DNA from: Pedobacter zeae
Lineage (GTDB): Bacteria > Bacteroidota > Bacteroidia > Sphingobacteriales > Sphingobacteriaceae
NCBI RefSeq assembly: GCF_014196715.1
Contig: NZ_JACIEF010000001.1
Coordinates: 1,284,872-1,348,871 of the forward strand
Direction: 5' to 3'
Length of the DNA stretch: 64,000 bases
Below the pieces are notes generated by a model, which did no database searches, was not told the origin of the DNA, and worked only from the letters and a program-made list of their open reading frames with translations. The position numbers and the translations under genes are program-made. Shown one piece after another: positions 33,119 to 42,253 of this stretch. Within the stretch, counting starts at the first letter, position 1; every line of letters begins with the position of its first letter.

Positions 33119-34030
33119 ATGAACAAGCCAGAAACCATTGAAGATTTTTATCAGAACAAATTTAAATTCCTCCCGGATAACCTGCAGAATGGCGTAGGCC
33201 ATTTTAATGTTTTTAAACTGGAAGATTGCTTGCGCGATGATACTAAGCCAATGAGTTATAACCGCAGGGATTATTATAAAATCTGTCTTACGCGCGGACA
33301 TAATGTTTACCACTATGCCGATAAGAGTATCGAGATTAACGGCACGGCTTTAATTTTCTTCAATCCGCTGGTGCCCTATACCTGGGAGCTTGCAAGTGGC
33401 AAACAAAGTGAGGTAACAGGCTATTTCTGTATTTTTACCGAAGCTTTTTTTACTGAAAAGATCCGTGGAAACATTGGCGATCTGCCGATGTTTACGCCTG
33501 GCGGGAAACCTGCATACATCCTGAATGAACAGCAGGACAGGCAGATAGAGGCAATTTTTGCTAAAATGTTTGAGGAAATTAATACCGATTATATTTACAA
33601 ATATGATCTGCTCCGCAACTATATAACAGAAATTACCCATTTTGCATTAAAAACAGAGCCATCGGAGAATTTATTCAAACACACCGATGCCAATACCAGG
33701 ATCACTTCTGTTTTTACCGAATTACTGGAACGACAATTTCCAATAGAAACCACCAGTCAGAGGTTTACCATGCGCTCGGCCAAAGATTATGCGTCGCAGC
33801 TTTCGATACATGTAAACCACTTAAACCGTGCAATAAAAGAAACTACAGGTAAAACGACTACCCATTATATTACGGAACGTTTATTAAGTGAAGCAAAAGC
33901 TTTACTGAAGCATACAGACTGGAACATATCAGAAATAGGTTATTGCCTCGGATTTGAAGAACCTACTCATTTCAACAACTTTTTCAAAAAGCTGACCAAC
34001 CACACTCCTACTTCTTATCGAATTGTTTGA
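33119..34030 (+). CDS. AraC-family transcriptional regulator
   Basis: This 303-residue regulator has an N-terminal cupin-like sensing region (about 1-180, with FKLEDCLRDDTKPMSYNRRD and ALIFFNPLVPYTWEL) and a C-terminal AraC HTH domain. The HTH region shows YASQLSIHVNHLNRAIKETT and DWNISEIGYCLGFEEPTHFNN plus the closing HTPTSYR. This arrangement is common in Bacteroidota, where such genes sit next to SDR or oxidoreductase genes they control. Two tandem SDR genes follow on the same strand and are the likely targets (inference). Confidence 0.94.
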   Translation: MNKPETIEDFYQNKFKFLPDNLQNGVGHFNVFKLEDCLRDDTKPMSYNRRDYYKICLTRGHNVYHYADKSIEINGTALIFFNPLVPYTWELASGKQSEVTGYFCIFTEAFFTEKIRGNIGDLPMFTPGGKPAYILNEQQDRQIEAIFAKMFEEINTDYIYKYDLLRNYITEITHFALKTEPSENLFKHTDANTRITSVFTELLERQFPIETTSQRFTMRSAKDYASQLSIHVNHLNRAIKETTGKTTTHYITERLLSEAKALLKHTDWNISEIGYCLGFEEPTHFNNFFKKLTNHTPTSYRIV

Positions 34031-34113
34031 ATTTCGTAATCATTGGTTTGATTAACGTAATAAAATAAATTCATTGGTACCCTAATTTTGTCTTAACAAA
34101 AAAGGATAAAACT

Positions 34114-34953
34114 ATGGGCATGAAAAAAGTTTGGTTTATTACCGGGGCATCAAAAGGCTTGGGATTAAGTTTGGTAAACCAATTGCTTAAAGCTGGCCAA
34201 TCTGTTGCGGCCACTTCAAGAAATATTGATGAACTTAAGAAAGCAGTAAATGCAGATGCGGGAAAATTTCTTCCACTGGCCGTTAACCTGGCTGATGAAA
34301 AAAGTGTGGAGGAAGCAGTAAAAGCCACTATTGCAAAATTCGAAAGGATTGATGTGGTGATCAATAATGCGGGCTATGGTATCGGGGGAAGCATTGAAGA
34401 ATTGACTGATGCCGAAACACGCACTAGTTTTGATGTTAATGTTTTTGGAACACTAAATGTGATCAGAAAAGTTACCCCCTATTTAAGGGCACAACGGGCC
34501 GGTCACATCATTAACATTGCATCAATTGCGGGCATCGCTGGTGCAACCGGTTGGGCCATATATGCTGCAACTAAATCGGCGGTAATTGCTTTGTCGGAAG
34601 TATCGGCCGAAGACCTTAAGGAATTTGGTATAAAGGTAACGGTTGTGGCTCCCGGTGCATTCAGAACCAGTTTCTTAACCCCCGATTCGTTAATTTTGGC
34701 AGCCAACCCTATTGCCGAATATGAAGAAGTACGGGCGATACACAGCAAATACCTGAAAATGGATGGTCAGCAGATCGGTGATCCTGAGAAAGCTGCCGCT
34801 GCCATGATCTCGTTAGCCAGTATGCCAAACGCACCGGTTCATTTACTGTTAGGTAACGATGCTTTCCAGAGGGCAAGTAACAAGATAGAAGCTTTAACAA
34901 AAGAGTTTCAGGATTGGAAAGCCATCACGATTTCAACCGATTTCGACAATTAA
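34114..34953 (+). CDS. SDR-family NAD(P)-dependent oxidoreductase (first of tandem pair)
   Basis: This 279-residue classical SDR has the cofactor motif TGASKGLGLSLVNQL, NNAGYG, the catalytic Ser in IINIASIAGIAGATG and Tyr/Lys in YAATKSAVIALSE. Its closing region PVHLLLGNDAFQRASNKIEAL is shared with the paralogue at 35159, pointing to a tandem duplication. The two differ clearly in sequence. ATG 34120 is an alternative start. It lies 84 bases after the AraC regulator. The substrate is unknown. Confidence 0.92.
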   Translation: MGMKKVWFITGASKGLGLSLVNQLLKAGQSVAATSRNIDELKKAVNADAGKFLPLAVNLADEKSVEEAVKATIAKFERIDVVINNAGYGIGGSIEELTDAETRTSFDVNVFGTLNVIRKVTPYLRAQRAGHIINIASIAGIAGATGWAIYAATKSAVIALSEVSAEDLKEFGIKVTVVAPGAFRTSFLTPDSLILAANPIAEYEEVRAIHSKYLKMDGQQIGDPEKAAAAMISLASMPNAPVHLLLGNDAFQRASNKIEALTKEFQDWKAITISTDFDN

Positions 34954-35060
34954 TCAGATGCTAAAAGCGAATTAGTAAGCGAAAAAAGGTTGTTTCGTAA
35001 CTACAGAATTGTCATTCGAAGCCTTGTTGAAGGAACTGCCATAAAATGTCTAAAGTGTTT

Positions 35061-35098
35061 TTGTCAGGCTCAGTAAAGGCCGAGCTCAACGTGACAAA
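35061..35098. repeat. REP-like inverted repeat, GTCACGTTGAGC family
   Basis: TTGTCAGGCTCAG and GAGCTCAACGTGACAA form imperfect arms around a short loop in the gap between the two SDR genes. Relatives lie at 48494-48535 and inside 50507-50642. Confidence 0.6.
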
Positions 35099-35158
35099 TT
35101 CTCAGATAAACTTCAGGATTCAACCCCGATAATTCATTTCATTCTAAAAAACAATATC

Positions 35159-36010
35159 ATGAAAAATCAAAAAGTATGGTTGGTAACCGGCGCATCAAAA
35201 GGCCTGGGACTTACCTTAGTAAAAACATTATTAAACAATGGCTTTAATGTAGCCGCAACTTCAAGAAATTTAAACGATTTAATCAAAGCGGTAGGTGAAA
35301 ATGAAAACTTCTTACCTTTAAGTGTTGATTTAATCGACGAAAGCAGTGTAGAAACAGCAGTTAGCCAAACCATCACCAAATTTGGCCAGATAGATGTGGT
35401 AGTAAACAATGCGGGCTATGGCATGCTTGGTGCGTTGGAGGAGTTAAGCGATAAGGAATCGCGTCAAAATTTCGATGTGAACGTTTTCGGTTCCTTAAAT
35501 GTGATCAGAAAGGTGCTTCCACAGTTACGAAAACAACAATCTGGGCATATCTTTAATATTTCATCCATAGGTGGCTTTTCAGGCAATTTCCCGGGTTTCG
35601 GCATTTATTGCGCCACTAAATTTGCGGTAGCTGGCTTTACCGAATCGCTGGCTGCTGAAGTAAAATCAATGGGAATTAAAGCAACAGTTGTAGAACCGGG
35701 TTATTTCAGGACTGCATTTTTAACTGAAGGATCTTTAGCTGTGCCAAATGCACCGATTGAGGCTTACAAAGAAGTACGCGCATCGCAGGCCACACACCAG
35801 AACGACATCAATAACCAACAGCCCGGCGATCCGGCCAAAGCAGCTGAGGTGATTATTGAAGCTGCAAAAAGCGAAAATCCACCGCTCCATTTATTTCTTG
35901 GACCTGATGCTTACCAGGTTGCCGATGCAAAAATTGCAGATGTACAGAAAGATATGGCCAATTGGAAATATTTAGCAACTGCCACCAATTTTGATGAGGT
36001 GAATGCTTAA
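35159..36010 (+). CDS. SDR-family NAD(P)-dependent oxidoreductase (second of tandem pair)
   Basis: This 283-residue SDR is a paralogue of the preceding gene. Motifs: TGASKGLGLTLVKTL, NNAGYGMLGALEEL, IFNISSIGGFSGNFPG with the catalytic Ser, and YCATKFAVAGFTESLA with Tyr/Lys. The substrate-loop VEPGYFRTAFLTEGSL matches the other copy's APGAFRTSFLTPDSL. The 205-base gap between the genes holds a REP-like hairpin, so this copy may have its own promoter. The reaction is unknown. Confidence 0.93.
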   Translation: MKNQKVWLVTGASKGLGLTLVKTLLNNGFNVAATSRNLNDLIKAVGENENFLPLSVDLIDESSVETAVSQTITKFGQIDVVVNNAGYGMLGALEELSDKESRQNFDVNVFGSLNVIRKVLPQLRKQQSGHIFNISSIGGFSGNFPGFGIYCATKFAVAGFTESLAAEVKSMGIKATVVEPGYFRTAFLTEGSLAVPNAPIEAYKEVRASQATHQNDINNQQPGDPAKAAEVIIEAAKSENPPLHLFLGPDAYQVADAKIADVQKDMANWKYLATATNFDEVNA

Positions 36011-36082
36011 AATTTGAAACTGTCGCCGTCACAAAATCCAATTGCTAAAATTGAATAATTAAATGATGACAGCCGCCCAGTG

Positions 36083-36212
36083 ATCGTCATTTCGAGCGGA
36101 GTGCTACGAAGCCGAGAACCCGAAGGCTCAGCGAAGCTAAATCTACCAAAAGGGATCTCTCCCCGCCCGTTTAGGGGCGGGCATTTCGCCGCACTTCAGT
36201 CGAGATGACGAT
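36083..36212. repeat. compound REP-like element, TTTCGAGCGGAGT family
   Basis: Outer arms ATCGTCATTTCGAGCGGAGTG and CACTTCAGTCGAGATGACGAT pair imperfectly over 130 bases. An inner GC-rich hairpin (CCCGCCC-GTTTAG-GGGCGGG) is nested inside. It separates the convergent SDR and acr3 genes and may terminate both. Confidence 0.7.
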
Positions 36213-36218
36213 TATCTT

Positions 36219-37280
36219 CTAACTGAAATATCTCTTCCTGATCCCTTTCGCTAAATTTACCAAAGCAATTAGAGCAGGAACCTCTACCAAAGGGCCAATT
36301 ACACCGGCAAATGCCTGGCCTGAATGGATACCGAATACACCAATGGCTACAGCAATAGCCAATTCGAAGTTGTTTCCTGTAGCGGTAAAAGCAATAGCGG
36401 TACTTTTGCTATAATCAGCGCCAAAATATTTACCTGTGAAGAAACTGATTACAAACATTATCACAAAATAAATGATTAAAGGTAAGGCGATCCTCAACAC
36501 GTCGAGCGGGATCTGTACAATCAGTTCTCCTTTTAAACTGAACATCACCACAATGGTAAATAGCAAAGCAATTAGCGTTACAGGCGAAATTGCAGGAATG
36601 AAGATTGTGCGGAACCATGTTTCTCCCTTCCATTTAATGAGGATTTTTTGACTTAAAATGCCTAATACAAACGGAATACCCAGGTAAATGCCTACGCTTT
36701 TTGCAATCTCTAAAATTGAAATTGATACCATTAAACCTTTTAAACCAAATACAGGTGGCAAAATGGTGATAAAGAAATAGGCGAATACACTGTACAACAA
36801 TACCTGAAAAATACTGTTGAGGGCAATCAAACCGGCAGCATATTCGCGGTTTCCGTCTGCCAGTTCATTCCACACTACCACCATTGCTATACATCTTGCC
36901 AGGCCGACCATAATTAAACCAACCATGTATTCGGGATAAGCATGTAAAAAAATAATCGCCAGAAAAAACATTAAAAATGGGCCAATAACCCAATTTAAAA
37001 TCAAAGAAACTCCTAATACCCTGGTGTTTTTGAATACTTCGCCCAGATTTTGGTAATTCACTTTTGCTAAGGGTGGGTACATCATCAGCATTAATCCGAT
37101 TGCTAAGGGAATGTTTGTGCTCCCACTGGAAAAAGAATTGATCAAAACAGCAGAGGAAGGAAATAAAAAGCCCAGTGCTACTCCTAAAAGCATCGACAAG
37201 AAAATCCAGATCGTTAAATACCGGTCCAAAAAACCTAGCTGTTTCCGTTCAGCTACCGGAGTACAATTATTTGCCGACAT
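36219..37280 (-). CDS. acr3: ACR3-family arsenite efflux transporter
   Basis: This 353-residue membrane protein with about ten hydrophobic helices exports arsenite using the proton gradient. The hallmark [19 protein letters not shown] carries the essential Cys, and [20 protein letters not shown] is the second conserved segment with the discontinuous helix. It is the last gene of the ars operon: one base separates it from arsC. Together with the ArsC reductase it completes arsenate detoxification. Confidence 0.95.
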   Translation of the reverse strand: MSANNCTPVAERKQLGFLDRYLTIWIFLSMLLGVALGFLFPSSAVLINSFSSGSTNIPLAIGLMLMMYPPLAKVNYQNLGEVFKNTRVLGVSLILNWVIGPFLMFFLAIIFLHAYPEYMVGLIMVGLARCIAMVVVWNELADGNREYAAGLIALNSIFQVLLYSVFAYFFITILPPVFGLKGLMVSISILEIAKSVGIYLGIPFVLGILSQKILIKWKGETWFRTIFIPAISPVTLIALLFTIVVMFSLKGELIVQIPLDVLRIALPLIIYFVIMFVISFFTGKYFGADYSKSTAIAFTATGNNFELAIAVAIGVFGIHSGQAFAGVIGPLVEVPALIALVNLAKGIRKRYFS

Positions 37281-37281
37281 C

Positions 37282-37701
37282 TTATTTTTTTAAATTTTCA
37301 TTTACAAAATTCTCGATGTAAGCTTTAACCAAATCTCTCGTACTTCTGAATTGTGCCATAATTTCTGCTTCAGTACCTACGGCTTTGGCCGGGTCGGGAA
37401 AGTTATGGTGGAGTTTTATTGCCTGAGTTGGAAAATACGGACAATTTTCTTTGGCATGATCGCATACGGTAATCACATAATCGAAAGGAACATCAATATA
37501 TTCTTCGATGTTGTTAGACGTTTGCCCGGAAATATCGATTCCATCTTCGGCCATTATTTTTATAGCCCTCGGGTTAACGCCATGCACTTCGATACCCGCG
37601 CTATAAATTTTTGCGCTGTTTTGAGCAAAGTATTTTAAATACCCCTCTGCCAGTTGACTCCTGCAACTGTTACCGGTGCAGAGTACCAACACATTTTTCA
37701 T
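37282..37701 (-). CDS. arsC: arsenate reductase (low-molecular-weight phosphatase type)
   Basis: This 139-residue enzyme reduces arsenate to arsenite. The P-loop CTGNSCRS (Cys8, Arg14) of the LMW-PTP fold is at the N-terminus, GEDGIDI-like substrate loop residues appear as [13 protein letters not shown], and the acidic/Cys loop [12 protein letters not shown] provides further Cys for the thiol relay, as in thioredoxin-dependent ArsC. The start at 37701 fits the P-loop position; a longer frame to 37734 would enter the DUF6428 gene. It sits between DUF6428 and acr3. Confidence 0.94.
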   Translation of the reverse strand: MKNVLVLCTGNSCRSQLAEGYLKYFAQNSAKIYSAGIEVHGVNPRAIKIMAEDGIDISGQTSNNIEEYIDVPFDYVITVCDHAKENCPYFPTQAIKLHHNFPDPAKAVGTEAEIMAQFRSTRDLVKAYIENFVNENLKK

Positions 37702-37720
37702 TGATATAAATTTTAAGTAA

Positions 37721-38284
37721 TTAACAACAACCACTGCCCGGTGTACAGCTATTTTGACCGGCTGCCAGGTTTACCAATTCGATCTTTCTTTTTACAGGTT
37801 GTGCAGGTGCACAACATTCTTCACCTGCTGCAGTAGTACCACAACTTCCACCGCGGTTTATCGCCTTACATTGTGTGGCATCGGGCGTCAGGTTTATGAT
37901 CAGATTGTTTCCATCAGCTTTAAATTCACCAGGATACATCTGCCTGGTATCAAATTCAGAATTGCCGAATTCAATTTTCACAATCCCGGTTGGGCTTAAC
38001 AATATTTTGCTTTCTACCAACTCAATGATCGATAATGCTTTTTTAACCTGCATGGCCCTGCCTTCTTCCGCTTCGGCCGGCTCCCATAACTGAACAATAA
38101 TTTCTGTCCAGGTATTCATTACACCTCCACAATCTACAGAGGTAATTGGCGCTTGTTTAATTTCGGTAATGTGGTAATTGGCATTTACCCATTTACCGGT
38201 AGCATATTGGAACTGCAGTGACGATTCGGGATGTTGTTGAAGTTTAGCTTTGAAGCTGCTCCAATCTAAAAATGTATTGATCAT
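37721..38284 (-). CDS. DUF6428-family protein with Cys-rich tail
   Basis: This 187-residue protein has the DUF6428 layout: an N-terminal domain with YATGKWVNANYHITEIK and SVDCGGVMNTWTEIIVQLWEP, then a strand-rich middle. The tail is rich in Cys (CGTTAAGEECCAP and a terminal SCTPGSGCC), suggestive of metal or metalloid binding. The family is found in ars operons but its role is not established to my knowledge. It lies between arsR (37 bases upstream) and arsC. Confidence 0.85.
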   Translation of the reverse strand: MINTFLDWSSFKAKLQQHPESSLQFQYATGKWVNANYHITEIKQAPITSVDCGGVMNTWTEIIVQLWEPAEAEEGRAMQVKKALSIIELVESKILLSPTGIVKIEFGNSEFDTRQMYPGEFKADGNNLIINLTPDATQCKAINRGGSCGTTAAGEECCAPAQPVKRKIELVNLAAGQNSCTPGSGCC

Positions 38285-38321
38285 AATATTGCAATTTAAC
38301 GATTAATTGATGTAAAAAATT

Positions 38322-38651
38322 TTAACAGCAGTTTTGTTCGCCTTTGTATGATGAGAAGAAACCCTCCAACTGGTTTTGGAGCAATTTCCACATTTTAGGT
38401 TCTATACAATAACAAACGCTTACCCCTTCAATAGTGCCTTGTATAATGCCGGCATTCTTAAGCTCCTTTAAGTGTTGTGAAATGGTTGCCTGCGCTAAAC
38501 CCAATTCGTCGACCAGATCGCCACAAATACAGGTGTTGGATTTGAGGATACGCTGAAGAATGGCTATCCTGGCCGGATGCGCCATCGCTTTTAGTAAAGC
38601 TGCCATCTGATTCTGCTCTTCCGTAAAGATTTCAGTTTTGGTAAGTCCCAT
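38322..38651 (-). CDS. arsR: ArsR-family metalloregulator
   Basis: This 109-residue winged-helix repressor controls the ars operon and is its first gene. The HTH is LVDELGLAQATISQHLKELKNAG. The sensing Cys lie in NTCICGDLV, the usual C-x-C-x-D arrangement in the recognition helix region, with further Cys at VCYC and a CC C-terminus. Binding of arsenite should release it from DNA. A palindrome upstream of the start at 38658-38675 is the likely operator. Confidence 0.95.
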   Translation of the reverse strand: MGLTKTEIFTEEQNQMAALLKAMAHPARIAILQRILKSNTCICGDLVDELGLAQATISQHLKELKNAGIIQGTIEGVSVCYCIEPKMWKLLQNQLEGFFSSYKGEQNCC

Positions 38652-38657
38652 AATTTA

Positions 38658-38675
38658 TATCGCAATATTACGATA
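38658..38675. promoter_or_regulatory. putative ArsR operator
   Basis: TATCG-C-AATATT-A-CGATA is an 18-base palindrome with one mismatched pair, 6 bases upstream of the arsR start. A partial copy (TAATATTGC) occurs in the arsR-DUF6428 gap near 38286. Confidence 0.65.
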
Positions 38676-38796
38676 GATAATCCGGATATCAAAATTTATA
38701 TTTAATTAAATTGATTCAAACCCGTTAAAAAATTCCTGGGATAAGAAGCTTTACTTCATACGTAAATATTTTGTATTTTGAATTAAAAATTAAATC

Positions 38797-39210
38797 ATGT
38801 GGAAATTTTATGCAATACTTTCTGCTGTGTTTGCTGCTGCCACAGCCATTTTAGCTAAAGTTGGGCTAAAAGGTGTAAATGGAAATATGGCAACAGCCAT
38901 CAGAACTATAGTCATTCTTTTTATAGCCTGGGGCATTGTTTTAGCAACCGGAGAAATTTCCCAGCTTAAAAATTTGAGTAAAAACAACCTGATATTTCTG
39001 GGATTATCTGGATTGGCAACAGGATTATCATGGATTTTCTATTTTAAAGCCCTCGAAACGGGAAATGTTTCTAAAGTAGCTCCGATTGATAAATTAAGCG
39101 TAGCGATTGCAATGGGCCTGGCTTTTCTGATCTTAAAAGAACCCATTGATGCTAAAACATTAATTGGTGGCAGTATGATTGTAGCCGGTAGTCTGGTGAT
39201 TTTGCTTTGA
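38797..39210 (+). CDS. EamA-family half-transporter
   Basis: This 137-residue membrane protein is a single EamA (DMT) repeat with five hydrophobic helices: FYAILSAVFAAATAILAKVGL, the NMATAIRTIVILFIAWGIVL segment, LIFLGLSGLATGLSWIFYF, APIDKLSVAIAMGLAFLIL and LIGGSMIVAGSLVIL. Full DMT transporters have two repeats, so it probably works as a dimer, as seen for YnfA/EmrE-sized relatives. The substrate is unknown. It is divergent from arsR with a 145-base spacer; a link to arsenic export is not supported by sequence. Confidence 0.88.
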   Translation: MWKFYAILSAVFAAATAILAKVGLKGVNGNMATAIRTIVILFIAWGIVLATGEISQLKNLSKNNLIFLGLSGLATGLSWIFYFKALETGNVSKVAPIDKLSVAIAMGLAFLILKEPIDAKTLIGGSMIVAGSLVILL

Positions 39211-39336
39211 AGATTTGGTGCTATCTTTTATCATTAAGCATTACTGAATAAGTTAATTTAAGGTTAATATTCCGAAATCGGCAGTACCGGAGTATATTAT
39301 AGCTTTTGACTATCAACCATCGACTAATGAACCATA

Positions 39337-39365
39337 AAACAAAACGCCGGCTACTATGGCCGGCG
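39337..39365 (-). terminator. terminator of the GH92 gene
   Basis: On the minus strand a perfect GC-rich stem CGCCGGC/GCCGGCG (loop of 7) is followed by TTTTGTTTT. It lies 27 bases past the GH92 stop. Confidence 0.85.
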
Positions 39366-39391
39366 CATTTGTGGTACAGGATGAGAAGAAA

Positions 39392-41677
39392 TTATTTTTT
39401 AGGTTTTGCGCTCATGTAAAAAGTAAGCTTTCCACCGTTGGTGATATCTGCGTGTTTAATTTTATGATCGGTAATTTCTTTTCCGTTCAATAAAACCTTC
39501 TCTACGTAAATATTTTTATCACTTTGTTTAATGGCTTCAACCGTAAAGGTTTTACCGTTTTCCAGATTAATTACGCCATGGTTTACCAATGGGCTACCTA
39601 AAGCGTATACATCAGAACCTGGTGCTACCGGGTAAAAACCTAATGAAGAGAACATGTACCAGGCGCTCATTTGTCCGCAATCATCATTTCCGCCTAAACC
39701 ATCAGCAGTAGGTTTATACTGCATGTTTAAGATGTGGCGAACCTGGGCCTGTGTTTTCCAGGGCTGATCGGTCCAATTGTAAAGATATACAATGTGGTGC
39801 GCAGGTTCATTTCCATGTACATAACCACCAATTATGCCTTCGCGGGTAATATCTTCAGTATGCGCAAAAAACTCATCAGGTAAATGCATGGTGAACAAAG
39901 TATCTAAACGCATGGCAAATTTCCTTTTACCACCCATCAGATCGATCAGCGAGGCCGGATCTTGCGGCACGAAAAAACTGTAGTTCCAGCTGTTTCCCTC
40001 AATAAAACCCTGCCCCTCGGTATCTTTTGGATCAAATGACTTTTTAAAAGTACCATCAGACAATTTCGGACGCATAAACCCTGAAGCACTGTCATAGTTG
40101 TTTTTCCAGTTGTTTGAACGTTTAATAAATTCGTCGTAAATATCCATACGGTTCAATTTCTTCGCCAATTGCGCAATCGACCAGTCATCGTAAGAATATT
40201 CCAGGTTATTGGAAACCGAAATTCCCGATTTTTCGGCAGGGATGTAACCTTTATCCATGTAATAGCCAATTCCTTCATAATCGCGATGTTTAGCTGTGGC
40301 AACGCAGGCATCCAACGCTTTATTGGCATCACCGGTATAAGTGCCTTTAATAATGGCATCAGAAATTACCGAAACACTGTGGTAACCACTCATACACCAG
40401 TTATCGTTGGCATAGTGCGACCAGATCGGCAACATGTGCAGGCTGCTTTGATCGTAATGTGCCAACATTGATTTCACCATATCGTTACTACGTGAAGGCT
40501 GTGTAATATTAAAAAAAGGATGTAGTGCACGATAAGTATCCCAAAGAGAGAACGTGGTGTAATTGGTGAAACCGTCTGCTTTATGTATTCCCTGATCTAA
40601 CCCCTTATATTCACCGTTTACATCCGTATAGGTGGTCGGATTAATATTGGCATGATATAAAGCCGTGTAAAAGTTTATTTTATTATCGTTAGAAGTGCTT
40701 ACCTGAATTTTGTTCAGTTCTTTGTTCCATGTTGCCTGTGCCTGTGCTTTTACTTTCTCAAAATCCCAGCCCGAAATTTCTGCACGCATATTCTGCAAGG
40801 CATTTTCCTGGCTAACCGGCGATAAAGCAAATTTAATTTTGATCTTCTCTCCTTCCTGCGTATCAAAATCAAAGAACATTTTTATTTTTTTGCCTGCAAT
40901 TTCCGGGAAGTTCTGTTCCTGGTTAAATTTACCCCAAAATCCCCTGTATGCCTGTTTAGGATCATAACTTTTACGGCCGTAGCTTTTAAAAGGTTTAGAG
41001 AAACTCATTGCAAAATATACAGTTCTTGTTCTGGCCCATCCATTGGTTTGACGGTAACCGGTAACCAGGGTATCGTTTACCACCCGAACGTAAGTCCACA
41101 CGGTTTTATCTTCGTAATTGTAGATACCTGCCATTAAATCGAGGATAATGTGCGACTGATCAGATTTAGGGAAAGTATACTGGTGCATGCCTACCCTTGT
41201 GGTTGAGGTCAGTTCTGCCGTGATGTTATCGTCATCGAGCTTCACCCTGTAATAACCTGCCTCAGCAACTTCATTGGCATGCGAATAGGCAGAACGGTAG
41301 CCGCCCTTAGGATTTGAGGCCACTCCGGGATTTAACTGTAATTTACCCTGCGTAGGCATAATAAGAAAATCGCCCAGGTCAGAATGACCAGTGCCGCTAA
41401 AATGGGTATGACTAAAGCCTGTAATGGTTTTATCTTCGTACTTATAGCCTGCACAATATTTATATACATCACCATTATATTTGCCATTTACCTCGTAAGA
41501 TAAAGTATCCGTTTCAGGGCTTAACTGCACCGCACCAAAGGGAACGGTTGCTCCGGGGTAAGTATGCCCCATTTTTGAGGTGCCGATAATGGGCTTCACA
41601 TACTGCACCAGGTTCTGCTGTGCCGATGCCATCATCGATGAAAGCAAAAGACAAGGCAGGAAAACTTTTTTGATCAT
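39392..41677 (-). CDS. GH92-family alpha-mannosidase
   Basis: This 761-residue secreted glycoside hydrolase has a signal peptide (MIKKVFLPCLLLSSMMASAQQ). GH92 enzymes are Ca-dependent exo-alpha-mannosidases acting on N-glycans. Family marks: YVKPIIGTSKMGHTYPGATVPFG at the mature N-terminus, GFSHTHFSGTGHSDLGDF, TTFSLWDTYRALHPFF, EGNSWNYSFFVPQD, and GGNDDCGQMSAWYMFSSLGFYPV with acidic catalytic residues in the last blocks. It is monocistronic with its own terminator, with no SusC/D pair nearby. It probably acts in the periplasm or at the cell surface. Confidence 0.95.
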   Translation of the reverse strand: MIKKVFLPCLLLSSMMASAQQNLVQYVKPIIGTSKMGHTYPGATVPFGAVQLSPETDTLSYEVNGKYNGDVYKYCAGYKYEDKTITGFSHTHFSGTGHSDLGDFLIMPTQGKLQLNPGVASNPKGGYRSAYSHANEVAEAGYYRVKLDDDNITAELTSTTRVGMHQYTFPKSDQSHIILDLMAGIYNYEDKTVWTYVRVVNDTLVTGYRQTNGWARTRTVYFAMSFSKPFKSYGRKSYDPKQAYRGFWGKFNQEQNFPEIAGKKIKMFFDFDTQEGEKIKIKFALSPVSQENALQNMRAEISGWDFEKVKAQAQATWNKELNKIQVSTSNDNKINFYTALYHANINPTTYTDVNGEYKGLDQGIHKADGFTNYTTFSLWDTYRALHPFFNITQPSRSNDMVKSMLAHYDQSSLHMLPIWSHYANDNWCMSGYHSVSVISDAIIKGTYTGDANKALDACVATAKHRDYEGIGYYMDKGYIPAEKSGISVSNNLEYSYDDWSIAQLAKKLNRMDIYDEFIKRSNNWKNNYDSASGFMRPKLSDGTFKKSFDPKDTEGQGFIEGNSWNYSFFVPQDPASLIDLMGGKRKFAMRLDTLFTMHLPDEFFAHTEDITREGIIGGYVHGNEPAHHIVYLYNWTDQPWKTQAQVRHILNMQYKPTADGLGGNDDCGQMSAWYMFSSLGFYPVAPGSDVYALGSPLVNHGVINLENGKTFTVEAIKQSDKNIYVEKVLLNGKEITDHKIKHADITNGGKLTFYMSAKPKK

Positions 41678-42253
41678 ATTGGTTTAAAATTAGCTTGTTT
41701 TGTTGAAAATTCTAAGGTATAAATTTATCTTCAAATATGCATAAATCACAAGACTAAAACGTTTAAGTAAAATAAAAAATACATTTTAGATTCCTGAAGA
41801 TACATTTTATTGCGGTATCACAGTCTGCAGATTTGAAAAACAGTTTCTGCGGTTCGTGGATTGCAGCAATCCCAACTCCTGCTTAATCCGTATTGAATAT
41901 GTTTTTCAATTGAAACTGATCTTTAAATCGGGATAACATGGCCGCCCGGGTTTATCGAATTCAATACCATCGTTCTTTTTACAGAAAACCCCGCAGATTT
42001 ATGCCCCTGACTTTTGTTCAATAAACCTGATAGAACGGAAAACCCGGAGCGAAGTATGAGTGAGGATTTGTAGTGATAGCAGGACTACAGGCCGCCATTA
42101 AGGCAGAACCGCTCATTTTCAAAAAAATATTAACCTCCTTAGCACTCCTTTTTATAAACTACCTCATTTAGTAACCGCTTTTTACAAGTAACTGACTTCC
42201 TTTAAATAATTTCAGCTAAATAAACCTTATTTTTGCATCCTTATATTTTTAAG
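41678..42253. other. long intergenic region without a recognisable gene
   Basis: These 576 bases lie between divergent GH92 and mnmA. No frame over ~30 codons looks coding. Near 42040-42110 the sequence has purine-rich, G-containing blocks (GGAGCGAAGTATGAGTGAGG, then AGCAGGACTACAGG) unlike the AT-rich surroundings; it might be part of a dispersed element or a small RNA, but I cannot support either. The end holds the mnmA promoter with a TTATTTTTG box at about 42228-42235. Confidence 0.5.

Noticed and set aside
36083..38675. Arsenic genes considered as a mobile resistance island
   Set aside because: No integrase, transposase or target-site repeats flank them, and composition resembles the surroundings.
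42233..42253. TTG at 42233 as the start of mnmA
   Set aside because: It lies within the promoter box and the ATG at 42254 matches the usual MnmA N-terminus.
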